64,000 nucleotides of DNA, taken from Bifidobacterium vansinderenii (GTDB lineage: Bacteria; Actinomycetota; Actinomycetes; Actinomycetales; Bifidobacteriaceae). The notes beneath the pieces are model-generated. The model saw only the letters and a list, made by a program, of their open reading frames with translations. It made no database searches and was not told the origin of the DNA. Numbering within the stretch: the stretch's first letter is position 1; each line of letters begins with the position of its first letter. The stretch is from assembly GCF_002234915.1 (NCBI RefSeq), contig NZ_NEWD01000014.1, forward strand, positions 1 to 64,000, in the 5' to 3' direction. Made by a program: the position numbers and the translations under genes. Positions 32,237-43,541 of the stretch are shown here, piece after piece.

Positions 32237-33607
32237 TTACAGGGCGAGCTCGTCGGCCACGACCTGGGCCAGACGGGCGCACACCTCGTCGGCCTGCTCC
32301 TGCGTGGCGGCCTCGGCCATCACGCGCACCAGCGGCTCGGTGCCGGACGGGCGCAGCAGCACGCGGCCGGTGTCGCCGAGCAGCTTCTCTTCGCGTTCCA
32401 CAGCAGCCTGCACCTTGGCATTCGTGCTGGCGGCCATCTTGTCGACGTTCGGCACGTTGACGAGCTGCTGCGGCAGCTGCGGGAAGTCGGCGGCCAGCTC
32501 CTTGAGGCTCTTGCCGGACTTGACGACCTCGTTGCACAGCGTGAGCGCGGTGAGCGTGCCGTCGCCGGTGGTGGCGAACTCGCGGTTGATCACATGGCCG
32601 GACTGCTCGCCGCCCAGCGAGTAGTCGCCCTTGAGCATCTCCTCGAGCACGTAGCGGTCGCCCACGCTGGTCTGCACGGTCTTGATGCCCATGTCCTTGA
32701 GGGCCAGCTTGAGGCCGAGGTTGCTCATCACGGTCACGACGAGCGTGTCGTGGTTGAGCTTGCCCTCGCGCTTCTTGGCGCGGGCGAGGATGCCCATGAT
32801 CTGATCGCCGTTGACCATGTTGCCGTCCTCGTCCACGGCGAGGCAGCGATCGGCGTCGCCGTCGAACGCCACGCCCATCACGGCGTCAGACGCCTTGACC
32901 ATGGCCTGCAGCTGCTCGGGGTGCGTGCTGCCGGCGTGCTTGTTGATGTTGTAGCCGTCGGGGGACGCGTTGATCACGATCACGTCGGCGCCGGCGCGGC
33001 GCAGCGCGGTGGGGGCCACCACGGAGGTGGCACCGTTAGCACAGTCGGCCACGATCTTCAGGCCCTTGAGCGGCTTGGTCTGCGTCTTGTCGTCGTTGAG
33101 CGGCGCGATAGCGGAGACCAGATGGTCGATGTACAGCTTGGTGGCGGTCTCCGTGTCATGCGAGATACGGCCGACGCCGGCACCGGTCGGACGGTCCCAG
33201 TCCTTGCCGAGCACGTCCTCGATCTCGTCCTCCTTGCTGTCGGGCAGCTTGAAGCCGCCGCGCGCGAAGAACTTGATGCCGTTGTCGGGCATGGGGTTGT
33301 GGGACGCGGAGATCACGGCGCCCATCTCGACGTTGAGTACGCTGGTCAGGAAGGCCACGCCGGGCGTGGGGATGATACCGGCGTCGATCACGTCGAATCC
33401 GCCGGCGCTCATGCCTGCGGACAGTGCGGCCGCAAGAAAATCACCGGAAACGCGGGTGTCTCGGCCGACCAAGGCACGTCGACGTCCCTCGCTCTGCTCA
33501 TCCCCCAACACACGGACGGCGGCATCGCCCAGATCGAGCGCAAGCTGTGCGGTCAGATCACGGTTCGCCAATCCACGAACACCATCGGTTCCGAACATAC
33601 GTGGCAT
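32237..33607 (-). CDS. glmM: Phosphoglucosamine mutase
   Basis: GlmM converts glucosamine-6-P to glucosamine-1-P for peptidoglycan. MPRMFGTDGVRGLAN starts the protein; the phosphoserine loop is ISASHNPMPDNGIKFF, the metal loop is FDGDADRCL, and the sugar-binding GGEQSGHVI and C-terminal RPSGTEPLVRVM are present. 456 residues, intact. GAGG lies 10 nt before the ATG. Divergent from the AAA+ gene. Confidence 0.97.
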   Translation of the reverse strand: MPRMFGTDGVRGLANRDLTAQLALDLGDAAVRVLGDEQSEGRRRALVGRDTRVSGDFLAAALSAGMSAGGFDVIDAGIIPTPGVAFLTSVLNVEMGAVISASHNPMPDNGIKFFARGGFKLPDSKEDEIEDVLGKDWDRPTGAGVGRISHDTETATKLYIDHLVSAIAPLNDDKTQTKPLKGLKIVADCANGATSVVAPTALRRAGADVIVINASPDGYNINKHAGSTHPEQLQAMVKASDAVMGVAFDGDADRCLAVDEDGNMVNGDQIMGILARAKKREGKLNHDTLVVTVMSNLGLKLALKDMGIKTVQTSVGDRYVLEEMLKGDYSLGGEQSGHVINREFATTGDGTLTALTLCNEVVKSGKSLKELAADFPQLPQQLVNVPNVDKMAASTNAKVQAAVEREEKLLGDTGRVLLRPSGTEPLVRVMAEAATQEQADEVCARLAQVVADELAL

Positions 33608-33795
33608 GTTCTGTCATCCTCGCTATCTTAGAAGCATTGATACGTGCACCATGGTACTCAAGACTCCCCATCAACCGCCGTCGTTGACAAAAATACTGCC
33701 CGTTTTCCCCGCATTTGCCGTATGGGCCGCCGACGTCGATCCTCGGCCGGCGAATCGTATGATGTGATAGGTTCCGATTAGTCGATCGAGGAGAC

Positions 33796-35004
33796 ATGAT
33801 GGGCGAAGGCGCGATGCGTCAGGACGGCGTACTGGTCCGAATCACGGGATACGACGAGGGGCGCGCGCACTACTACGGCGTGATGCCGAACGGTCATGCC
33901 ACCCAGCTGACCTTTCCCAACCAGGAGGTGCTCGACATCGGCGACGTGATGCTGGTGGGCACGGATTTCTATGTGAAGGCGCCGGAATCTGCGTGGCCCG
34001 TGAAGCCCCGCGTGGGCGTGGTCCGGCGTGCACTCGACGACTGCGTGATCCTGGAAACCTCCGACGGACTGGAGATCCTGGAGGGGGATTATCCGCAGAG
34101 CATCACGCCGGGCAACACGGTGGAGTTCACCGACCTGTTCGGCATCGAACGCGTGCTGTGGCCCACGGCCATCCGTCCGGGGGAAAGCGACCACGACGAC
34201 GACATCAAGCAGTATCGGATCACGCCGGGCGACGATCCGTCGCTCACCTTCGCCTCGTTCGGCGGCTATGAGCAGGTGATCGTCCGCGCCAAGGAGTTGA
34301 TCGAGACCCAGCTCGGCAACAGCGAGCAGATGCGAGCGATCGGCGCGAAGCCGATCAAGGGCGTGATCTTCACCGGCGCGCCGGGAACCGGTAAGACCCA
34401 TCTGGCAAGGATCATCGCCAACGTGGCGGACGCGCAGTTCTATCTCGTCTCCGGGCCGACGATCGTCAGCAAATACGTGGGCGACAGCGAGGAGACGCTG
34501 CGCATGATCTTCGCCGCAGCGCAGAGCGACCGGAGGGCGATCATCTTCTTCGATGAGATCGATTCCATCGCCGGTTCCCGTGAATCCGACACGAACGGCG
34601 TGGGCAAGCGTCTGGTGGCACAGCTGCTGACGCTAATGGACGGGTTCGCGTCCAAGGGCAATGTGGTGGTGGTCGCGGCGACCAACCGCATCGAGGACGT
34701 CGATCCGGCGCTGCTGCGCCCGGGGCGGTTCGACTGGCAGATCCCGTTCCCCATGCCCAGCGAACATGACCGACTGGGGATCCTGCGCGTGCAGGAGCGC
34801 GCGCTGCGCACCGAAGGCGAGCTGCCGCTGGCCGAGATCGCCGCCCGTACGGAGGGCTGGAGCGGGGCGGAGGTGTGCGCTATCTGGACCGAGGCGGCGC
34901 TGGTTGCGGCCAGGGACCGGCGCAGCGCAATCCGATCGGATGATCTCATGACCGCGTTCGAACGGGTCGAGCGCCGTCCGGAGTTGCATCGACACGTCGG
35001 GTGA
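33796..35004 (+). CDS. Stand-alone ARC-like AAA+ ATPase
   Basis: This 402-residue protein has a beta-rich N-terminal half (about residues 8-120) resembling the tandem OB folds of ARC, then one AAA+ module: Walker A GAPGTGKTH, pore loop SKYVGDSEE, Walker B IIFFDEIDS, and LRPGRFD with the arginine finger. There is no N-terminal coiled coil, so Pup binding of the ARC type is unlikely. No C-terminal proteasome-docking tail is present. GAGGAG lies just before the ATG (33796 or 33799). It is a single-gene unit, divergent from glmM and convergent with thiC. Role unknown; a protein remodelling ATPase is the likeliest reading. Confidence 0.85.
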   Translation: MMGEGAMRQDGVLVRITGYDEGRAHYYGVMPNGHATQLTFPNQEVLDIGDVMLVGTDFYVKAPESAWPVKPRVGVVRRALDDCVILETSDGLEILEGDYPQSITPGNTVEFTDLFGIERVLWPTAIRPGESDHDDDIKQYRITPGDDPSLTFASFGGYEQVIVRAKELIETQLGNSEQMRAIGAKPIKGVIFTGAPGTGKTHLARIIANVADAQFYLVSGPTIVSKYVGDSEETLRMIFAAAQSDRRAIIFFDEIDSIAGSRESDTNGVGKRLVAQLLTLMDGFASKGNVVVVAATNRIEDVDPALLRPGRFDWQIPFPMPSEHDRLGILRVQERALRTEGELPLAEIAARTEGWSGAEVCAIWTEAALVAARDRRSAIRSDDLMTAFERVERRPELHRHVG

Positions 35005-35038
35005 ACGACCGGCAACAAGACGACAACAAGACGACAAA

Positions 35039-35081
35039 GGGTGCCGTCCCTGCCCGGCAAAACCGGTACGGAACGGCACCC
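35039..35081. terminator. Hairpin terminator between the AAA+ gene and thiC
   Basis: GGGTGCCGT pairs with ACGGCACCC around an inner CCGG/CCGG hairpin. On the minus strand it is followed by TTTGTCGTC, so it serves thiC best. Confidence 0.65.
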
Positions 35082-35118
35082 GTGAAAGTCGACGATGCTC
35101 AGCCGATGATCGAACAGG

Positions 35119-37875
<2,757 letters not shown>

Positions 37876-37879
37876 CTAA

Positions 37880-37960
37880 CTTCCTACGGCGGCATTACCC
37901 GGCCAGGTTCTACGGTCTCGGACGCTTTCCGATCTCAGCCCTCGCATTTGGGCACCCGTG
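37880..37960 (-). promoter_or_regulatory. TPP riboswitch (thi box)
   Basis: On the minus strand the aptamer runs CACGGGTGCC, GGCTGAGATC, ACCGTAGAACCTGG, GGGTAATGCC, GCCGTAGGAAG: all conserved thi-box blocks in order. Its 3' edge is about 14 nt from the thiC start and touches the ribosome binding site, with no room for a terminator hairpin. Translation-level control is therefore inferred. The 115 bp upstream (37961-38076) holds the promoter; no clear boxes. Confidence 0.95.
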
Positions 37961-38076
37961 TGGACGTCTTCTACGCTATCACCGCATGCAATGATTTCCA
38001 CTATCGCTCTGGCGTGTCGTGTAAGTTCGTGGTAGGTAATCACGTTCTGCGAGCGTCGGTTCACGCCGTTCCTGCA

Positions 38077-39624
38077 CTACTCCCGTGCGATGGTGGTGTC
38101 GGCGAGCTTGTACTCCCCCAATGTGGTGACGGTGAAATCCTTCACCTGGTCGCGTACGGCGAACAGGCCGGGCTTATACACCAGTGGAATCTCGGGGGCC
38201 TCGTCGGCGATGATCTGCTGTACTTCGGCGTAGTACTTGAGTCTGGTCGCACGGTCGGAGTCGGCGGCGGCCTTGTTGATCAGATCGTCCACTTGGGGAT
38301 TGTCGTATCCGGAGTTCACGTTCGCGCTGGACGAGAACATGTACTGCATCCATTCGTCGGGGTCGGAGATGTCGTTGGTCATCTCGAACATGGCCACATC
38401 GAAGTCGCCGGACGTGCGATTGGAATACACGGTGGTGGAGTCCAGCGTCTGCAATGTCACGTCCACGCCGAGTTCCTTCCACGACTCCTGCAGGATCTGC
38501 GCCAGCATCGACTTTTCCGGATCGCCGGACTGCACCTGGATCGTCAGCGAGAAATGTTTGGGAGCGTTCGACTTGGCGAGTTCGCCCTTGGCCTTCTTCA
38601 TGCTGTATTGGAGGTCCTTCACGTCCTTGGAGTAGCCCATGAGGTTCTTCGACAGCATGGAGTTCGCCGATTCGGCCTGACCGTAGTACACGGCGCGCAC
38701 GATGGCCTGCTTGTCGATGGCGTAGGCGAGCGCGCGGCGTACGTGCACGTCGTCGAGCGGCTTTTTGCGGTTGTTGAGGTTCACCCAGATCAATGATGTG
38801 GACGGGAACGATGCGACGTGCACGTTCTTGGTCTTGTTGAGCGCCGATACGGATACCGCGGTGGGGAATTCGTCGATCTGCGCCTGGCCGGACTGGACCA
38901 TCTGACTGCGCGTGTTGGCGTCGGCCACGTATTTGAAGGTCACCGAGTTCAGCCGCGGCCTATTCTTCTCCCAGTAGTCGTCGTTTCGTACGAATCTGAT
39001 GTAGTCGCCCTTCTTCCATTCGCCCACCTTGTATGGTCCGGTGCCAATGGGATGGGAGCGGAATTCGGTCTCGCTCATGCCGGCGAAGTCGGCGGGCATG
39101 ATCGATATGGCGGACATCGATAGGTCGCTGAGCAGCGGCGCCCATGGTTCGGACAGATCGAGCCGTACCGTGTAGTCGTCGATCACGTCCACGCCGCTGA
39201 TCGCCTCGAACAGGAACTGCCACGGCTTGTCGTCGCGGGCGGTGCGGGCGAAGTCGATGGAGAACTTCACGTCCTTGGCGGTCATTTCGGCACCGTTGTG
39301 GAAGGTCACGCCGTGACGCAGACGGAACGTCCATGACAATCCGTCGTCGGACTCCTGCCAGGATTCCGCCAGTCCCGGTTCCACGCCCGAACCGTCGGTC
39401 TTGTTGCGGGTAAGGGTCTGGTAGACCTGCTGGATGGCCCAGATGTCACCGTTGCTGTATCCGGTGGCGGGCAGCATGTCGGTGGTCTCCAGCGAGCGCG
39501 CCACTACCAAGTCCTGGGTGTCGGCCGCGGTCGATTGGGAGCCGCATGCCGCCATGGATACGGTCATCACCACGGCAAGCGCCACGGCCGCCGCCCTGCG
39601 CATCATCGATATCGTTCGCATCAT
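38077..39624 (-). CDS. Oligopeptide/dipeptide ABC transporter substrate-binding lipoprotein
   Basis: 515-residue family 5 solute-binding protein. It has a lipoprotein signal (hydrophobic AVALAVVMTVSMAACGS with the lipobox Cys near residue 27). The SBP5 fold is shown by LAESWQESDDGLSWTFRLR, GVTFHNGAEMTAKDVKFS and RRALAYAIDKQAIV. Its ATG overlaps the stop of the upstream ATPase gene (ATGA). It is the last gene of the transporter operon, which is unusual as binding-protein genes often come first. Peptide substrate is the likeliest, but nickel or other ligands cannot be excluded. Confidence 0.9.
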   Translation of the reverse strand: MMRTISMMRRAAAVALAVVMTVSMAACGSQSTAADTQDLVVARSLETTDMLPATGYSNGDIWAIQQVYQTLTRNKTDGSGVEPGLAESWQESDDGLSWTFRLRHGVTFHNGAEMTAKDVKFSIDFARTARDDKPWQFLFEAISGVDVIDDYTVRLDLSEPWAPLLSDLSMSAISIMPADFAGMSETEFRSHPIGTGPYKVGEWKKGDYIRFVRNDDYWEKNRPRLNSVTFKYVADANTRSQMVQSGQAQIDEFPTAVSVSALNKTKNVHVASFPSTSLIWVNLNNRKKPLDDVHVRRALAYAIDKQAIVRAVYYGQAESANSMLSKNLMGYSKDVKDLQYSMKKAKGELAKSNAPKHFSLTIQVQSGDPEKSMLAQILQESWKELGVDVTLQTLDSTTVYSNRTSGDFDVAMFEMTNDISDPDEWMQYMFSSSANVNSGYDNPQVDDLINKAAADSDRATRLKYYAEVQQIIADEAPEIPLVYKPGLFAVRDQVKDFTVTTLGEYKLADTTIARE

Positions 39625-40550
39625 GCCTGCTCCTTGTTCCGTTCCGCCGACAGTCGTTCCACATAGGCGCTAGACAGTTTGGGAATGGCGTCGATCAGCC
39701 GTCGCGTATACGCGTTCGTCGGATTGCTGAACACCTGCTCGGTGGGGCCTTCCTCCACCAGATCGCCGTGGTAGATCACATAGGTGCGTTCGCAGATGGA
39801 GCGCACGATGTTCAGGTCGTGCGAGATGAACAGGATCGACAGGTCGAGTCGTCGGTTGAGGTCCATGAGCAGGTTGATGATGCCCGCCTGCACGGAGACG
39901 TCGAGCGCGGCAGTGGGTTCGTCGGCGATGAGCAGCCATGGGCGTACGGCGAGCGCACGGGCGATGGCCACGCGTTGGCGTTGGCCGCCGGACATCTCCG
40001 CGGGCAGCGCGTCGAGCATTTCCGCCGGCAGTTCGACCAGGTTCATCAGGTATTCGCAGTAGTCGTCGGCCTGCGTGACCATGACCACCTTGTGGTAGAG
40101 GATCACTTCGCGCAGCATCTTGCGTACGGTCAGGCGCGGGTCGAGCGAGGCGTATGGGTCCTGAAAGACCATTTGGATTTCGCGCCATTGTTCGCGTGTG
40201 CGTTGGTGTCCGAGCTCGTGACCGTCGAATTCGATGACGCCCGTGTAGTTGTCGTTGAGTCCGACGACGGCGCGGGAGATGGTGGATTTGCCTGAGCCGG
40301 ATTCGCCTACGAGTCCGACGATCTCGCCGAGATCCACATGCAGGTTGGCGTGTTTGACGGCGGTGAATCGGGTCTTGCGGCCGTGCTGGCGGGTGACGAA
40401 TTCGATGTTCAGGCCGCGTACGTCGAGCAGTCGGGTCTGGCGTGGGCTTGGTTTGGAGGCGTCGCCGAAGGGGTTGATGATGCGCCCTTCGATGCCGGAC
40501 CGTTCCGCCTTGGCTTCTGCCGTGGCGATCATGTCGTTCCATGTGGCCAT
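39621..40550 (-). CDS. Peptide ABC transporter ATP-binding protein (DppF/OppF type)
   Basis: 309 residues with Walker [10 protein letters not shown], signature MSGGQRQRVAIARAL, Walker B LLIADEPTAALDVS and the switch His in LFISHDL; the C-terminal oligopeptide-transporter extension with VFSNPTNAYTRRL is present. ATG 40550 has GGGAG 8 nt upstream and is 2 bp past the previous stop. Longer readings overlap the upstream gene and are rejected. Confidence 0.94.
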   Translation of the reverse strand: MATWNDMIATAEAKAERSGIEGRIINPFGDASKPSPRQTRLLDVRGLNIEFVTRQHGRKTRFTAVKHANLHVDLGEIVGLVGESGSGKSTISRAVVGLNDNYTGVIEFDGHELGHQRTREQWREIQMVFQDPYASLDPRLTVRKMLREVILYHKVVMVTQADDYCEYLMNLVELPAEMLDALPAEMSGGQRQRVAIARALAVRPWLLIADEPTAALDVSVQAGIINLLMDLNRRLDLSILFISHDLNIVRSICERTYVIYHGDLVEEGPTEQVFSNPTNAYTRRLIDAIPKLSSAYVERLSAERNKEQA

Positions 40551-40552
40551 GA

Positions 40553-41419
40553 TCAGTCTCCCTTCTCGCTGGTCTTGTCGTCGATTGCGCCGGTGTTCGT
40601 CGCGGCCCGCATGGCGCCTTTGAGATATGGCGTGGAGCTGAGCAGCTGGCGTGTGTAGTCGTCCTGTGGGGTGTCGAATACGTCGCGCAGCGTACCGTCC
40701 TCCACGATCGAACCGTGATAGATCACGCTGAGTGTTTCGCACAGTTGGGAGACGACGGCCAGATCATGCGTCACGTACAGCAGTGCGGTGCCGGAGTCGG
40801 CGACGGATCGGAAGATGTCGAGGATCTGACGCTGGATGGTCACGTCGAGCGCGGTGGTGGGCTCGTCGCATAGCAGTACCTTGGGCTTGCAGGCGATGGC
40901 CGCGGCGATCATCACACGCTGCCGCATGCCGCCGGACAATTCGAATGGGTAAGAGTCGAACCGGTCCTCGGGATTGGTGATGCCCACGCTCGTCATGAGT
41001 TCGATGGCCCGGGATCTGGCGGCGGCACGGCTGAGATGCTCCTGCTCGCGCAGCGCGTCCACAATCTGCCAGCCGACCTTCATGATGGGGTTCAACGCCA
41101 CGGCGGGCTCCTGAAACACCATGGACACACCCTTGCCGCGCATGGAGGAATCGTAGTTCGGCGCATCCGGTCCAAGCACTTCGTGTCCGCAGATTCGAAT
41201 GAGGCCAGAGCGGTAGTGGGCGCCTTTGGAGAACAGTCCCATCACGGCGCGCAACGTCAGGCTTTTGCCGGAACCGGATTCGCCCACCAGACCGTGGGAT
41301 TCGCCGGGACGCACGCGGATGGTGAGGCCCTTCACTGCGGGCACGCGTTCGCCGTGCTTGTCCACGTCGATGGTGAGATCGACGATTTCGAGTGCGTATT
41401 CGTAATCATGGGCGGTCAT
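40553..41419 (-). CDS. Peptide ABC transporter ATP-binding protein (DppD/OppD type)
   Basis: 288 residues. Walker [10 protein letters not shown], signature [13 protein letters not shown], Walker [15 protein letters not shown] and [11 protein letters not shown] are all intact; the C-terminal [14 protein letters not shown] matches the family. It starts 1 bp after the permease stop. Confidence 0.94.
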   Translation of the reverse strand: MTAHDYEYALEIVDLTIDVDKHGERVPAVKGLTIRVRPGESHGLVGESGSGKSLTLRAVMGLFSKGAHYRSGLIRICGHEVLGPDAPNYDSSMRGKGVSMVFQEPAVALNPIMKVGWQIVDALREQEHLSRAAARSRAIELMTSVGITNPEDRFDSYPFELSGGMRQRVMIAAAIACKPKVLLCDEPTTALDVTIQRQILDIFRSVADSGTALLYVTHDLAVVSQLCETLSVIYHGSIVEDGTLRDVFDTPQDDYTRQLLSSTPYLKGAMRAATNTGAIDDKTSEKGD

Positions 41420-41420
41420 G

Positions 41421-42311
41421 TTAGCGCCTCACTTTCAGCACATTGGCAAGTCCGTCGCCGATGAACGACAGTGCCAGGGAGATCAGGACGATGACGATGG
41501 TGGGGATGACGGTGAGGCTGTAGACGCCGGCGGCGAGGAACTGCTGTCCGTCGTTCATCATCTGTCCCCAATCGGGGGTGGGTGGCACGATGCCGAGTCC
41601 GAAGTAGCTGAGCGTGACGATGATGCCGAGGTTCACCACGATGTCGCTCATGGCGTAGACGATGCCCTGCGAGGCGATGTTGGGGATCACGTGCCGGAAC
41701 AGGACCCACCCGTCGGAGAAGCCTGACGCCTTGCAGCTGGCGATGAACTCGCGATCACGCAGGATCAGCGTCTCGCCGCGGCTGATGCGCGTGTATGGCA
41801 CCCAAGAGACGGCGGAGATGGCGATGAAGATGGACATGCCGCCGTTGCCGAGCACGAACACCAGTACGATGACCAGCACGTAGAACGGGAAGGACGAGAC
41901 CAGATCGGCGAGTCGCATGATCACGGTGGGCAACGGACCATCGAAGTAGCCGGCCACCGCGCCCAGGATAGTGCCGATCACCAGCGGTGTGAATACGGCC
42001 ATGACGGCGACGAACAGATCAATGCGTCCGCCGTACAGCAGTCTCGCCCAGATGTCGCGCCCATACTGGTCGGTGCCGAGCGGATGCGCGGACGACGATC
42101 CCAGCATGGCCTCACGCAGGCTCTGATGCGTGGGATCGTAGGGGGTGAGCAGTGGCGCGGCGATGACGAGCAGTGCGATCAGCCCGAGCAGTACGCAGCC
42201 GATGACGATCTCGACGTTGACGTGGCGCCGTGTGCGTAGCTTGGTTCCGGTGAGCTTGATCCGGGCATAGTCCTTGCTGGCCTGAGCCACGGGAATCCTG
42301 GTTTCCGACAT
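41421..42311 (-). CDS. Peptide ABC transporter permease (DppC/OppC type)
   Basis: About 296 residues. An N-terminal membrane helix is followed by the OppC N-terminal motif HPLGTDQYGRDIWARLLYGG and five more helices; the EAA loop is seen in EFIASCKASGFSDGWVLFRHV. ATG 42311 has GAGAGGAG upstream; an ATG at 42329 overlaps the previous stop but lacks a good ribosome binding site. Confidence 0.93.
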   Translation of the reverse strand: MSETRIPVAQASKDYARIKLTGTKLRTRRHVNVEIVIGCVLLGLIALLVIAAPLLTPYDPTHQSLREAMLGSSSAHPLGTDQYGRDIWARLLYGGRIDLFVAVMAVFTPLVIGTILGAVAGYFDGPLPTVIMRLADLVSSFPFYVLVIVLVFVLGNGGMSIFIAISAVSWVPYTRISRGETLILRDREFIASCKASGFSDGWVLFRHVIPNIASQGIVYAMSDIVVNLGIIVTLSYFGLGIVPPTPDWGQMMNDGQQFLAAGVYSLTVIPTIVIVLISLALSFIGDGLANVLKVRR

Positions 42312-42325
42312 GTCGTTCTCCTCTC

Positions 42326-43270
42326 TCATCCACGTTTGGCGGCACGCGGATCGAGTGCGCCGTATACGAGATCGGTGATCAGGTAGACCAGCACCACGAT
42401 GATGCCGAACACCACGGTGAGGGTCTGCACCACGGGAAGGTCGCGCTTCATCACGGAATCCATGAGCAGCTGGCCAAGGCCGGGGACCGCGAACACGTTC
42501 TCCACCACGAGCGTGCCTCCCACCAGGAATCCGACCTGGATGCCGAGCACGGAGACCGCGGAGATGGACCCGTTACGCAACGCGTAGTCGAACAGCACGG
42601 CGTGGGAGCTCAGCCCCTTGGCCCTGCCGAAGTTCACGTATTCGCTGTTCACGGAGTCCTGCAACGACTGCGTGAGGCTACGGATGATGATCGGCGCGAT
42701 GGAGACGGCCACCGCGAACGAGGGCAGGACGAGCGCGGCGATATCTACTCCTCCGGAGACCGAGCCGATGGGGAACCATCCAAGCTGGATGGCGAAGATC
42801 TGCAACAGGATCGCGCCGAGGAAGAACGTGGGCCATCCCTGTGCCACGGCGTTGAGCACGCGAACGAATTCGGTCACCACGCGCGAACCGCTGGTGGCCA
42901 CCCAGACGCTCAGTGGCAGGGCGATGAGCACGGCGAATACCGCTGCCAGCACCATGATGATCAACGTGACCGGCAGACGAGTGGCAATGAGTTCCGACAC
43001 CGGCGCCTTGGCGGAATATGAGGTGCCGAGGTTCCCGGTGCACAGATCGCCGAGGAATCGCAGATACTGTCGCCAGAGCGGATCGTTGAGCCCCCAGGAT
43101 TCACGCAGCGCGGCTAGCGCCTGTCTGCTGGCCTTGGGGCCGAGCGCCTGCACGGCCGGGTCTCCGGGGGTGAGCTTGAGCAGGAAGAAGGTGAGTGTGG
43201 CGCAACCCCATACGGTGGGGATGAGCAGCAGCAGTCGTTTTCCTATGTATAGCCATTTCAATCCACTCAT
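42326..43270 (-). CDS. Peptide ABC transporter permease (DppB/OppB type)
   Basis: 314 residues, six membrane helices. The N terminus with LIPTVWGCATLTFFLLKLTP and PGDPAVQALGP, the EAA loop YVNFGRAKGLSSHAVLFDYA and the C-terminal PGLGQLLMDSVMKRDLPVVQ are typical of DppB. First gene of the transporter operon; a promoter lies about 100 bp upstream. Confidence 0.93.
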   Translation of the reverse strand: MSGLKWLYIGKRLLLLIPTVWGCATLTFFLLKLTPGDPAVQALGPKASRQALAALRESWGLNDPLWRQYLRFLGDLCTGNLGTSYSAKAPVSELIATRLPVTLIIMVLAAVFAVLIALPLSVWVATSGSRVVTEFVRVLNAVAQGWPTFFLGAILLQIFAIQLGWFPIGSVSGGVDIAALVLPSFAVAVSIAPIIIRSLTQSLQDSVNSEYVNFGRAKGLSSHAVLFDYALRNGSISAVSVLGIQVGFLVGGTLVVENVFAVPGLGQLLMDSVMKRDLPVVQTLTVVFGIIVVLVYLITDLVYGALDPRAAKRG

Positions 43271-43370
43271 GGTCCTTGCTTCCTCTCGTATAGGGTTCTG
43301 TACGGGATTGTTCCTCGCCGGGAAGCCTTGGACAATGGACGATCAATACAGTTGATTCACGATAATGGAC

Positions 43371-43398
43371 ACTATATCCATCAATGCATTGGTGTGAA
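43371..43398 (-). promoter_or_regulatory. Promoter of the peptide transporter operon with a palindrome in the spacer
   Basis: On the minus strand TTCACA, a 16-bp spacer and TATAGT. The spacer contains the palindrome CAATGCATTG, a good position for a repressor. A second small inverted repeat (ATCAA-tacag-TTGAT) lies in the leader near 43352-43366. The rest of the 271-bp gap (43271-43541) shows nothing else. Confidence 0.55.
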
Positions 43399-43541
43399 AC
43401 AATGCCTATCATATGGATGATGATGGCCGATAACCGTTGGAATTACAGACGATTCGTGTGATTCCGCCGATGTCGGCACACCATTGTGCGTAACATGCGG
43501 AACACATGACCGCAGAAAGAATCTAACGTGGAATTTACATG

